Of a stretch of 64,000 nt of DNA, positions 25,636 to 34,140 are shown piece by piece (position 1 is the first letter of the stretch; every line of letters begins with the position of its first letter). The notes under the pieces are model-generated. The model was given only the letters and a program-made list of their open reading frames with translations. It made no database searches and was not told where the DNA came from. Origin of the DNA: Streptomyces sp. ISL-100 (GTDB lineage Bacteria; Actinomycetota; Actinomycetes; Streptomycetales; Streptomycetaceae); NCBI RefSeq assembly GCF_018614615.1, contig NZ_JAGGOK010000053.1, positions 1 to 64,000 on the forward strand, in the 5' to 3' direction. A program made the position numbers and the translations under genes.

Positions 25636-27270
25636 ATGGCAGCCACCACTCACACAGTGACCAACCAGGCTCCGCCCCTGGTCGAGTACGACGTCTTCAC
25701 CGCCGACCGGGCCCTGTCGGAGGGGGTGGAGCGGCACATCGCGCCCGAACTCGCCGAGGAGGTACGGGAGGAACTGGCGGGCCTCGGCCGCACCGCCGGA
25801 TCCTTCCAGGCTCAGGAATGGGGAGTGCAGGCCAATGAAAATCCGCCGAAATTGCGGACGCATGACCGCTACGGCCATCGAATCGACGAGGTCGAGTTCC
25901 ATCCGGCCTGGCACCGGCTACTGGGCAAGGCCGTCGCGGCGGGGCTCACGGACGCCTGGGGGCGGCCCGGCGGGCACGTAAGGCGCGCGGCCGGGTTCCT
26001 GGTGTGGACGCAGACCGAGGCGGGGCACGGCTGCCCGCTGTCCATGACCCACGCGGCGGTCCCGGCGCTGCGCACCGACCCGGCGCTGGCCGCCGAGTGG
26101 GAGCCGCGGCTCACCTCGCACGTGTACGAGGAGGGGCTGACCACGCCGTCGCTCAAGGCCGGGGCGCTCTTCGGCATGGGCATGACGGAGAAGCAGGGCG
26201 GCAGCGACGTCCGCGCCAACACGACGCACGCGGAGCCGCTGGCCGGCGAGGGCGAGTACCTGCTCACCGGGCACAAGTGGTTCTGCTCGGCGCCGATGAG
26301 CGACGGCTTCCTGATGCTGGCGCAGGCGCCGGGCGGCCTGAGCTGCTTCCTGGTGCCGCGCGTCCTGGCCGACGGGACGCGCAACGTGTTCCGCATCCAG
26401 CGTCTGAAGGACAAGCTCGGAAACAAGTCCAACGCGTCGAGCGAGGTCGAGTTCGACGGGACGTGGGCGCGGCTGGTCGGTGAGGAGGGGCGCGGCGTGC
26501 GCACCATCATCGAGATGGTGGCCGCGACCCGGCTCGACTGCGTGGTCGGCTCGGCGGCGCTGATGCGCCAGGCCGTGGCCCAGGCCACGCACCACGCGGC
26601 GTACCGCAGCGCCTTCGGTTCCAAGCTGATCGACAAGCCGCTGATGCGCAACGTACTGGCCGACCTGGCCCTGGAGTCCGAGGCGGCGACCACACTCGCG
26701 ATGCGGCTGGCGGCGGCGTACGACAGCGACACCGAGCAGGACCGCGCCTTCCTGCGGCTCGCGGTGCCGGCGGCCAAGTACTGGGTGACGAAGCGGTGCA
26801 CACCGGTCGCGGCGGAGGCGCTGGAGTGCCTGGGCGGCAATGGGTACGTCGAGGAGTCCGGCATGCCGCGGCTGCTGCGCGAGTCGCCGCTGAACTCGAT
26901 CTGGGAGGGCTCGGGGAACGTACAGGCGCTGGACGTCCTGCGGGCGCTCCAGCGCGAACCGCAGGCGCTCAACGCCTTCCTCACCGAGATCGGGCAGGCG
27001 CGCGGCGCCGACCACCGCCTCGACGGGGCGATCAAGAACCTGCTGACCGAACTCGCCGACCTGGAGGGCATGGAGGGGCGGGCCCGCCGCGTCGTCGAGC
27101 GGATGGCGCTCGTGCTGCAGGGTTCGCTGCTGGTGCGGTGGGCGCCGCCGGAGGTCGCGGACGCGTTCTGCGCCTCGCGGCTCGGCGGGGACTGGGGCTC
27201 GGCGTTCGGCACGCTGCCGCACAGTCTCGACCTCGGGTCGGTGGTGGAGCGGGCGCGGGCGGTGGTCTGA
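25636..27270 (+). CDS. Acyl-CoA dehydrogenase, AidB-like
   Basis: 544-residue flavoprotein. Acyl-CoA dehydrogenase motifs MTHAAVPALR and GMTEKQGGSDVRANTT (about 190-205), substrate/FAD region GHKWFCSAPMSDGFL, and the C-terminal ECLGGNGYVEESGMPRLLR and NSIWEGSGNVQALD. The length, the GGSDVRANTT stretch and the extra C-terminal helices are those of AidB, the flavoprotein linked to alkylation stress in E. coli, rather than of short ACADs. The ATG is 17 nt from the divergent YihY start region. Confidence 0.88.
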   Translation: MAATTHTVTNQAPPLVEYDVFTADRALSEGVERHIAPELAEEVREELAGLGRTAGSFQAQEWGVQANENPPKLRTHDRYGHRIDEVEFHPAWHRLLGKAVAAGLTDAWGRPGGHVRRAAGFLVWTQTEAGHGCPLSMTHAAVPALRTDPALAAEWEPRLTSHVYEEGLTTPSLKAGALFGMGMTEKQGGSDVRANTTHAEPLAGEGEYLLTGHKWFCSAPMSDGFLMLAQAPGGLSCFLVPRVLADGTRNVFRIQRLKDKLGNKSNASSEVEFDGTWARLVGEEGRGVRTIIEMVAATRLDCVVGSAALMRQAVAQATHHAAYRSAFGSKLIDKPLMRNVLADLALESEAATTLAMRLAAAYDSDTEQDRAFLRLAVPAAKYWVTKRCTPVAAEALECLGGNGYVEESGMPRLLRESPLNSIWEGSGNVQALDVLRALQREPQALNAFLTEIGQARGADHRLDGAIKNLLTELADLEGMEGRARRVVERMALVLQGSLLVRWAPPEVADAFCASRLGGDWGSAFGTLPHSLDLGSVVERARAVV

Positions 27271-27436
27271 CGGGCGGCGGTCCGGCCGCGGGCGTCGGCC
27301 GCGGTCCTGCCCGACGGGCCGCCGGGGGAAACGACCCGTCGGGAGAAGGGAGCCGCCAGGGTGGTGCTGCGCCGACACGGCACCACCCTGGCTGAACGTC
27401 TCCACTTTCGTACAAGCGGTAGTCGGCGCACGAGAG

Positions 27437-27452
27437 TTGCAGACCGTTGCAA
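27437..27452. promoter_or_regulatory. Inverted repeat upstream of GAF regulator gene
   Basis: ttgca-gaccgt-tgcaa, a perfect 5-6-5 inverted repeat embedded in a direct repeat of gttgca, lies 100 nt before the regulator start in the 281-bp gene-free region. A candidate operator, possibly autoregulatory; no experimental support in sequence. Confidence 0.35.
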
Positions 27453-27551
27453 TGTTTGTCCCGGAGTGACGGACTCCCGGGCATGCGCGCCGACGGCGCG
27501 GCACCATGGGCAGGATGAGGAAATGACCGCCTCACGCCAAGTGACCCTCAC

Positions 27552-28907
27552 GTGAGTTACGGGGTACGCCCAGTGAAGCCAGTGAAGACCGAACCTCTCG
27601 TCGACCCGCTCGTCCCCCTCGGCCTGTCACGTCTGAACGCCCTGCACAGCGCCGATTCGGCACGGCTGCTGGCCCGGGTACGGGACACCGCCCTCGCCGG
27701 CGGCGCCCCGCGCGTGGCGCCGCGTCCGGTCATCGACGCGTCCTGGCAGCGCGTGATGCGTATCGGGATCGACCCGGACCACAGCACCAGCAGCGACCTG
27801 CTGCCGGCCGGCGAACTGGAGCACCGGCGGCGGGCCACCGCGCTCGGTGAGCTGCTGCCCTCGCTCAGCCAGGGGCTGATCTCGGTGGTCCAGGCGTCGC
27901 AGCAGATCATGGTGGTGACGGATGAAGAGGGCCGGGTGCTGTGGCGCGACGGCGACCGCGGGGTGATGCGCAAGGCCGACGGCATCTGTCTGGAAGCGGG
28001 CGCGGCGTGGAGCGAGGACACGACGGGCACGAACGGCATCGGTACGGCGCTGGAGCTGCGCCGCCCCGTGCAGGTGCACTCCGCGGAGCACTTCGTCCGT
28101 ACGCTCCACAACTGGACGTGCGCGGCCGCGCCCGTGCACGATCCGCGGGACGGGCGGCTGCTCGGGGTCATAGACGTGAGCGGGGCGGATTCGACCTTCC
28201 ACCCGGCGACGCTCGCCCTGGTGGAATCGGTGGCCCGGCTCGCCGAGGCGGAACTGCGCGACCGGCACCTCAGGTCTGTAGAGCGCCTGCGGTCGGTGGC
28301 GGCGCCGGTTCTGTGCCGGGTGGGCGGCCGGGCGCTCGCGGTCGACGCGCACGGCTGGCTCGCGGCGGTGACCGGGATGCCGCCGGTCGACCGGCTGGCG
28401 CTGCCCAAGTCGTTCCGGGCGGGGCGCAGATGGCTGCCGTCGCTGGGGATGTGCGCGGTGGAGCCGCTGCCGGGTGGGTGGCTGGTGCGGGTGGAGGAGG
28501 CGGCGTCAGCATCGGCGTCGGCGCTCGACGGCGCGGTGAGCCGGGTCGTACTCGACGTGAGCAGCCGACGGCGTTCCTCGGTGACCGTCTCGGGGCCGGC
28601 CGGGCGCTGGACGCATGAGCTCAGCCCGCGGCACGCGGAGCTGCTGTACGTGCTGAGTGTGCGCCGGGAGGGGCGGAGCGCGGCTGAGCTGGCGGCGGAT
28701 CTGTTCGGCGACCGGACGCGGACGGTCACGGTACGGGCGGAAATGTCCCGGCTGCGGCGCCACTTGGCCCAGGTCCTGGCGCACCGCCCGTACCGCTTCG
28801 TGGACGAGGCGGAGGTAGAGGTGATTCCCCCGCCTCACAGTGCGGACCTGCTGCCGCACTCCACCGCCCCGGCCATCACGGCGGCACGCCGGGCGGGACC
28901 GAAGTGA
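27552..28907 (+). CDS. GAF-domain transcriptional regulator, Fis/AcoR-like without AAA domain
   Basis: 451 residues. The N-terminal region resembles sigma-54 activators of the AcoR/MimR kind (RPVIDASWQRVMRIGIDPD; GAAWSEDTTGTNGIGTALEL; VQVHSAEHFVRTLHNWTCAA), that is a GAF sensor at about 75-230. No AAA+ ATPase follows; the C-terminus has a HTH-like segment (RREGRSAAELAADLFGDRTR and TVRAEMSRLRRHLAQVL). Start GTG 27552; a 10-codon ORF (27523-27555) with a good ribosome site AGGATGAGGAA ends over this start and could couple translation; GTG 27573 is an alternative. Target unknown. Confidence 0.85.
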   Translation: MSYGVRPVKPVKTEPLVDPLVPLGLSRLNALHSADSARLLARVRDTALAGGAPRVAPRPVIDASWQRVMRIGIDPDHSTSSDLLPAGELEHRRRATALGELLPSLSQGLISVVQASQQIMVVTDEEGRVLWRDGDRGVMRKADGICLEAGAAWSEDTTGTNGIGTALELRRPVQVHSAEHFVRTLHNWTCAAAPVHDPRDGRLLGVIDVSGADSTFHPATLALVESVARLAEAELRDRHLRSVERLRSVAAPVLCRVGGRALAVDAHGWLAAVTGMPPVDRLALPKSFRAGRRWLPSLGMCAVEPLPGGWLVRVEEAASASASALDGAVSRVVLDVSSRRRSSVTVSGPAGRWTHELSPRHAELLYVLSVRREGRSAAELAADLFGDRTRTVTVRAEMSRLRRHLAQVLAHRPYRFVDEAEVEVIPPPHSADLLPHSTAPAITAARRAGPK

Positions 28908-28949
28908 CCGCACGGGGTCCGGCCCCGTCAGGCGGCAGCCCGGGCCCGG

Positions 28950-29780
28950 TCAGGTGGCGGGCAGCGGTCGGTTCCCGTGCGGGTGCAGACGGTCGGTGAG
29001 GAAGGCGAGGATCTCGTCGCGGGCCCGGACCGTGGGGTGGCCGGCCTCGTCGACGAGATGGGCGGTGACGACGCTGTGCGGGGTGCCGACCAGATCGGCG
29101 AAGAAGGGCGGCGGGGCCGGGTTGGCGGCGCTGTCCGGGAGGACACGCCCGTCGAAGGCGTCGCCGAGCAGCGCTCGGTAGGCGGCGAAGCGCTGCCCCG
29201 TGCACCAGCGGTCGCCCTCGAAACGGTAGGCGAGGACGGTGAGCCCGTCGCGGTCGAGCCGGTCGCGCACCGCGCGCGCGTCCGCCGCGTCGAGTTCGAG
29301 TCCGCCGGGGTCGTCGAGCGGCAGCGACGGGTGGTTGACCACCGGGGCGATCACCGCCGGCTCCAGGGCCATGGTGAGGGCGAAGTTGCCGGTGAAGCAC
29401 AGGCCGATCGCACCCACCCCCGGCCCACCGCACGCGGTGTGGGCCTGGCGCGCCAGGCCGCGCAGCCAGACCGTCACCGGGCTGGTGCCGCCCCCGGCGA
29501 AGGCGCGGAACTCGGCGCTGACACAGACGCGGCGGACGACCTCCCGGCCGCCCTCGACCGTGGGGAAGGCGCCGTCCGTCCCGAACAGGGAGGGCACATG
29601 GACGGTGAAGCCCGCGTCCCGCACCCAGCGCGCGAGCCGCAGGACGTCGGGACTGATGCCCGGCATCTCCGGCAGCACCACGACCGCAGGCCCGGCCCCG
29701 GCTACGTACACCGTCTTCTCCACCCCCTCCACGGCCACGCTCCGGCGGGTGAAGTCGGTGATCGGATCGTCGTCGCTCAT
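28950..29780 (-). CDS. Dienelactone hydrolase family protein
   Basis: 276-residue alpha/beta hydrolase. Nucleophile elbow GAIGLCFTGNFAL (Cys in place of Ser, typical of dienelactone hydrolases, about 118-130), N-terminal VVVLPEMPGISPDV, and a C-terminal catalytic His in DEAGHPTV. Start MSDDDPITDFTRR at 29780, chosen over the long upstream extension that is antisense to the regulator gene. Divergent from a GlxA-type regulator that may control it. Confidence 0.85.
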   Translation of the reverse strand: MSDDDPITDFTRRSVAVEGVEKTVYVAGAGPAVVVLPEMPGISPDVLRLARWVRDAGFTVHVPSLFGTDGAFPTVEGGREVVRRVCVSAEFRAFAGGGTSPVTVWLRGLARQAHTACGGPGVGAIGLCFTGNFALTMALEPAVIAPVVNHPSLPLDDPGGLELDAADARAVRDRLDRDGLTVLAYRFEGDRWCTGQRFAAYRALLGDAFDGRVLPDSAANPAPPPFFADLVGTPHSVVTAHLVDEAGHPTVRARDEILAFLTDRLHPHGNRPLPAT

Positions 29781-30032
29781 GGGGCCAGCCTGGTCCCGGG
29801 ACCGGCCGCCGGGTGAGGGGCGGGATCGCCAAGGCCAGGGGTAATCTCGCCACACGCGGGGAAGGCGGGCGGTACGCGGTCGGCGACCCGGGGCCGGGAC
29901 ACCAGGGGGTACGGGAGCGATGGCGGAGGCGACGCGGCAGGCAGGCAGGCAGCGGAACGTGCGGGTCCGGGCGCCGGGCCGGGTGCGCTGCGGGTCGGGG
30001 TCCTGGCGTACCCGGACTGCTTCGCGTCCGAA

Positions 30033-30965
30033 GTGTTCGGCGTCCCCGATCTGTTGACGATGGCCGGGCATGTCGCCGGACCGGACGCGCCCGGCTACCG
30101 GGTGTCGGTCGTCTCGCCCCGCCGCCGGGTCACCGCCTCGGGCGGCGCGAGCCTGGACGTGCGTCCCTTGCGCGAGGTCGACGTCCTCGTGGTCCCCGGC
30201 TTCGAACTGCGCCCGGACACGGACCTCGACGCGCGGCTCGCCCGGCTCGCCCCCGAGATCGCGGCGATCCGCGCGCAGGCCGCCGCCGGCACCGCCGTCG
30301 TCTCCCTCTGCGTCGGCGCGTTCCTGCTCGCCGAGGCCGGGCTCCTCGACCGGCGCCGGGCCACCACCTCCTGGCTGCACGCCGGCGAACTGGCCAGGCG
30401 CTGCCCGGACGCCGACGTGCGGCCCGAGCGCCTGGTCGTCACGGACACGGGGGTGACGACCACGGCCGCCTTCAGCGCCATGTACGACTTCGCGCTGGAC
30501 CTGATCCGCCGCCACAACGGCGCCCGCGTGGCCCGCACCACCGCACGGTTGGCGCTCGTCGACGACGCGCGGACCTCCCAGACCCCGTACGTCGACCCGC
30601 GGCTCCTCCCGCAGCCCGGCCGGGAGTTCGCCCAGCGGGTCATGCGGCGGCTCGACCAGAACCTCGCCGAGCGGTACGACCTCGCCGCGCTCGCCGACGC
30701 CTTCCGGGTCAGCACCCGCACGCTGCTGCGCCGCTTCGCCGAGGAGACCGGACGCAGCCCGCTGGCCCATCTGCAGGCCTCCCGGGTCCGCCGCGCCCGC
30801 CATCTCCTGGAGACCACCGACCGTACCGTCGCCGCCGTCGCCGCAGCCGTCGGCTACCAGGACCCCGGTACCTTCGCCGCCCTCTTCGCCCGCCACACCG
30901 GCCACCGCCCGAGCGCCTACCGGGCCGCCTTCCGCCGCGCGGCCCATAAGCCGTTGCAGTACTAG
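30033..30965 (+). CDS. GlxA-family (DJ-1/PfpI + AraC) regulator, 5' end uncertain
   Basis: 310 residues from GTG 30033. DJ-1/PfpI-like domain (to about 170; VSLCVGAFLLAEAGLLDRRR carries the Cys elbow) then an AraC double HTH (about 210-305; LAALADAFRVSTRTLLRRFA, AAVGYQDPGTFAALFARHTG). Family-typical sequence (LRVGVLAYPDCFASE) continues in frame upstream of 30033 to about 29988, but no ATG, GTG or TTG exists there in this frame. An ATG at 29920 with a GGGAG site is in another frame (MAEATRQAGRQRNVRV). A one-base indel in the G/C-rich stretch 29960-29990 is the simplest explanation. Divergent from the dienelactone hydrolase gene. Confidence 0.75.
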   Translation: MFGVPDLLTMAGHVAGPDAPGYRVSVVSPRRRVTASGGASLDVRPLREVDVLVVPGFELRPDTDLDARLARLAPEIAAIRAQAAAGTAVVSLCVGAFLLAEAGLLDRRRATTSWLHAGELARRCPDADVRPERLVVTDTGVTTTAAFSAMYDFALDLIRRHNGARVARTTARLALVDDARTSQTPYVDPRLLPQPGREFAQRVMRRLDQNLAERYDLAALADAFRVSTRTLLRRFAEETGRSPLAHLQASRVRRARHLLETTDRTVAAVAAAVGYQDPGTFAALFARHTGHRPSAYRAAFRRAAHKPLQY

Positions 30966-31951
30966 CGGTGGTTTGTTGACGGCGGGTCAGGGCCGTAGTA
31001 GGCCGGTAGCAGGTCGTCGCGCCACGGCGGGTTCGCGCCCCGCACCGCGCACGTCGCCGCCGCGACCTCCGCGCCGAACCGCACCGCGTCCTGCGCCTGC
31101 CGCCACGTCACGCGGCCGTCCAGCCTGCCGCCGAACACTCCCTCGGCGTGCAGCCGGTGCAGCAGACCGGCGGTGAAGGCGTCACCCGCGCCCACCGTGT
31201 CGACGACATCGACGAGCGGGGACGGTACGTGCAGGCGTTCGCCGCCGTACGAGACGAGAACACCGTCCGCGCCGAGCGTGACGACCACGAGCGTGGCGCC
31301 CGCCCGGTGCCACCGGTCGCACGCCTCCTCCGGTGGCAGCCCGGGATACAGCTCGGCGAGGTCGTCCGAGCTCATCCGCAGGATGTCGGCGAGCGCGCAC
31401 CAGCGCGGCAGCCGGTCGCGGTAGAGGGCGGCGTCCACCAGGTGCGGGCGCACATTGGGGTCGATGCTGATGGTGGTGTACGGGCGAAGGCGCGCAAGCA
31501 GTTCCTCGACCGCGGACGCGCCCGGCTCCCGTACGAGGGCGAGCGAACCGGTGTGCAGGCAGCCCGCCCCGAGCCCCGCCACGGCAGCCAGCTCGGCGCC
31601 GGTCCACTGCCAGTCGGCGGCGCCCTCGGCGTGGAAGGAGTAGTCGGCCCGGCCGTCGGGCGAGAGGCCGGCCACGGCCAGCGTGCTGGGCTGAGCAGCG
31701 TCCGTACACGCGTCGAGGCGAACACCGGAAGCAGCGAGGCGGGTACGGAAGAGACGGCCGAAGACGTCGCCCGAGAGGCGGCCGGCGAAGTGGGTGGGCG
31801 TGGCGAGGCGGGCGAGCGCCACTGCCGTGTTGGCGGGCCCGCCACCGGGCAGTACGTCGAGCCTGAGGCCCGGCGCGTCGTCGAGCGCCGGGGCGACGAA
31901 GGCGTCGGCGACGCACTCGCCGAGTACTGCCACGGGGCGGGTCGCGGGCAT
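30962..31951 (-). CDS. PfkB-family carbohydrate kinase, probable fructokinase
   Basis: 329-residue ribokinase-fold sugar kinase. N-terminal GECVADAF and GGGPANTAVALARLATP (about 36-52), C-terminal signature DTVGAGDAFTAGLLHRLH (about 250-267) with the anion hole and catalytic Asp. A GH32-type tail lies just upstream on the same strand, which points to fructose released from sucrose or fructan as substrate (inference). The 3' end overlaps the convergent regulator gene by 4 bp. Confidence 0.9.
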   Translation of the reverse strand: MPATRPVAVLGECVADAFVAPALDDAPGLRLDVLPGGGPANTAVALARLATPTHFAGRLSGDVFGRLFRTRLAASGVRLDACTDAAQPSTLAVAGLSPDGRADYSFHAEGAADWQWTGAELAAVAGLGAGCLHTGSLALVREPGASAVEELLARLRPYTTISIDPNVRPHLVDAALYRDRLPRWCALADILRMSSDDLAELYPGLPPEEACDRWHRAGATLVVVTLGADGVLVSYGGERLHVPSPLVDVVDTVGAGDAFTAGLLHRLHAEGVFGGRLDGRVTWRQAQDAVRFGAEVAAATCAVRGANPPWRDDLLPAYYGPDPPSTNHR

Positions 31952-31994
31952 GGGGGTCCTTTCGGGAGAGGGGTCAAAACGGTCAGTGGGTCGG

Positions 31995-32092
31995 TCAGTC
32001 GGTCCAGGAGGAGCCCAAGCGCGTCAGCGTCGCGCTCTTGAGGCGGAATTCGCCGCCCTGCGCGGAGAACTCGACCGCGTCCGACTCCCGGT
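31995..32092 (-). pseudogene. Glycoside hydrolase family 32-like C-terminal tail
   Basis: The minus-strand frame stopping at 31995-31997 reads ESDAVEFSAQGGEFRLKSA then TLTRLGSSWTD. This matches the end of the beta-sandwich module of GH32 sucrose/fructan hydrolases (VEVFA..GG..RLxSxxxxRLGSSW) as I remember it. Only about 30 residues remain before the sequence turns into the headless LacI gene. It lies 43 nt before the fructokinase start, the usual place for a GH32 gene. Confidence 0.55.
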
Positions 32093-32851
32093 GACGTCGT
32101 ACGCGACCGGGGCCTGACCCTCCTCATGGGATCTTCCGGGGAACAGCAGCCGCTGGAGCACTCCCTGGTGACGACGTTCCTGGCGCGCCGCATCAGCGGC
32201 CTGCTGGTCGTTCCGGCGGCCGGGAGCGACCACCGTTACCTGCGCCGGGAGCGGGAGAGCGGGCTGCCGGTGGTCTTCCTCGACCGGCCGGCGACGGGGC
32301 TGGCGGCGGACGCGGTCGTCAGCGCGAATGAGGAAGGTGCGCGGATGGGCGTCGCGCACCTGGTCGCGCACGGCCATCGGCGGATCGCCTTCATCGGTGA
32401 CCGTCCCCCGACCCTCTACACGCGCAAGATGCGGCTGCGGGGCTATCGGGCGGCGCTGGTGGAGGCGGGCCTGCCGTACGACCCCGCGCTCGTCGTCACG
32501 GCCCACGGCCCGCACGCGGCCGGGGTCGCCGTACGCCGCCTGCTCGCCCTCCCCGCTCCCCCGACCGCCGTGTTCGCGGCGAACAACTTCGCCTCGCTCG
32601 GGGTCGTCCCGGCGCTCGCCGAGGCCGGCCGGCGCGATGTCGCGCTGGTCGGCTTCGACGATCTGCCGCTGGCGGCGGTGCTGGAGCCGGGCCTGACGGT
32701 GGTCGCGCAGAACCCGGCGGCGATCGGCACGGCTGCGGCGGAGCAGGTGCTGGCCCGGCTGGGCGGCGACCGCTCGGGGGCGCGGACGCGGACGGTCCCG
32801 GTGACGCTGGTGACACGGGGATCGGGAGAACTGCCCCCGCCGACGGCCTGA
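32093..32851 (+). pseudogene. LacI-family regulator lacking its DNA-binding domain
   Basis: From about 32093 the frame reads DVVRDRGLTLLMGSSGEQQ and then a good periplasmic-binding-fold effector domain to 32851 (ARRISGLLVVPAAG; GLPVVFLDRPATGLAADAV; HLVAHGHRRIAFIGD; DVALVGFDDLPLAAVLEPGL). The about 70-80 residues that should carry the LacI helix-turn-helix and hinge are missing, and the sequence before 32093 belongs to the opposite-strand GH32 tail. An ATG at 32126 would give 241 residues, but a protein without HTH could not act as a repressor. Confidence 0.75.
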
Positions 32852-32875
32852 GGTGGGTGGAGTGCCGCAAGCGGC

Positions 32876-32975
32876 AAAATCCAGCCCCTCCGGCGTTTGA
32901 GGAGCGGGGTCTGGGGCGGAGCCCCAGTTCAGGGAAGGGGCGGGTAGGGGAAAGCGCCGCAGGCACCGGCACCCC
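32876..32975. repeat. Streptomyces dispersed intergenic repeat, copy 4
   Basis: ccagcccctccggcgtttga (32881-32900), ggagcggggtctggggcgga, then ggaaggggcgggtaggggaa and agcgccgcaggcacc. Near-identical to the copies at 16.3, 18.6 and 44.5 kb. It fills the 145-bp gap between the LacI remnant and the convergent metalloprotease gene. Confidence 0.8.
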
Positions 32976-32996
32976 CCACCGCACCCCCACCCGCAC

Positions 32997-34034
32997 CTAG
33001 ACCCCCGGTATCTCCCGCGCCCGGAACGCGTCCCGCACCACGCCCGCCGCCTGCTCGCCGTACATCTTCCGCGCCGTCGCGACCGTCGTCAGGGCCGCGT
33101 CCGTGAAGCTCGTGTCCGGCGCGAAGCCGAACTGGGCGTTCACGATGATGCGGTCCGCCGTGCGCGCACCAAGCTCCGACCGGATGTCGAAGAGCGCGCG
33201 GGACCAGATCTGGCCGTCCGCGTGCACCTGCCCGACCCGGTCGCCGTAGACCTTGCTGCCGTCGATACGGCGCAGGCAGTGCGGGGTCGTCGAGGTGTAC
33301 GACACCGCGTCCCAGTCCGCCACGCACGCCACGTCCGCCTTCAGCGGCCAGCCGTACTTCGCCGCCGCATGCGCGCCCACCGTCACCGCGAGGTAGTCAC
33401 CGAACGCCTCGCCGATCGACCCGGCCTCCACCGACGTCCCGAAGCCCGGCACCTGCGCGTGGTGCACGGCGTGCCCGTACTCGTGCATGACCACCTCGGC
33501 GTCCTCGGCGTCGTCGACGCCGCCCTTGCCGAAGCGGATCTCCGCCTTCTTGTCCGTGAAGAAGGAGTTGTCCGAGCCCCACTGGTTGATACGGACCGGC
33601 TGAGCCCGGTCGTTCGCGCCGGGCAGCTCGCTGCCGAAGCCGAGTCCCTGGAGGTACTCCTGCGACTCATTGACCCAGAAGTAGGCCATGACCTGCTCGA
33701 ACTGGTCGTCGTGGCGACCGTACGTACCCGCTTCCGCGATCTTCGCGGACGCGCCCGTATCCGATCTCACGTATGCCCACTTGCCGGACAGCCCACCGCT
33801 GCCGTCAAGGTTGCGCAGCGCGGCCGTGGCGTAGGCGGAGGAGGGGACAGCGTCGGCCGAGTCCTTCGCGTCGGTCAGGGACTGGTCGTTCGAGGACTGG
33901 ACGGGGTTGACCATGAAGAGGCGTGCTTGCGGCCCGGCCGATGCCCCGGCGGGGGCGGTCAGGGTGGCCAGGGTGGCGAGAGCCGCGGTGAGGGTGGCCG
34001 CGGCGAGCAGGCCGCGGTGTGTGCGACGGGACAT
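32997..34034 (-). CDS. Secreted zinc metalloprotease (M4/M36-like)
   Basis: 345 residues. Signal peptide MSRRTHRGLLAAATLTAALA with cleavage near GASAGP. Zinc site HEYGHAVHHAQ (HExxH, about 179-189) followed by the third-ligand Glu in GSIGEAFGDYLA (about 200-211), the gluzincin arrangement. Short for an M4 enzyme and with no evident propeptide domain, closer to compact M36-like proteins. ATG 34034 has AGAAGGA upstream. Exported, probably degrades extracellular protein. Confidence 0.87.
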   Translation of the reverse strand: MSRRTHRGLLAAATLTAALATLATLTAPAGASAGPQARLFMVNPVQSSNDQSLTDAKDSADAVPSSAYATAALRNLDGSGGLSGKWAYVRSDTGASAKIAEAGTYGRHDDQFEQVMAYFWVNESQEYLQGLGFGSELPGANDRAQPVRINQWGSDNSFFTDKKAEIRFGKGGVDDAEDAEVVMHEYGHAVHHAQVPGFGTSVEAGSIGEAFGDYLAVTVGAHAAAKYGWPLKADVACVADWDAVSYTSTTPHCLRRIDGSKVYGDRVGQVHADGQIWSRALFDIRSELGARTADRIIVNAQFGFAPDTSFTDAALTTVATARKMYGEQAAGVVRDAFRAREIPGV

Positions 34035-34140
34035 GGAACATCCTTCTGCCAAGGGATGCGGGGGGTGGCGTGGCGCGGGCGTGATCATCCCGTACGCGTC
34101 CGGCTTTGGCCAGGGCCCCGACACATGGTTCGCTTGCCGC

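Noticed and set aside
29813..30949. 378-aa plus-strand ORF overlapping the GlxA-type regulator
   Set aside because: Beyond the first about 20 codons it is an Arg-rich out-of-frame reading of the regulator; kept only as evidence for a frameshift at the 5' end.
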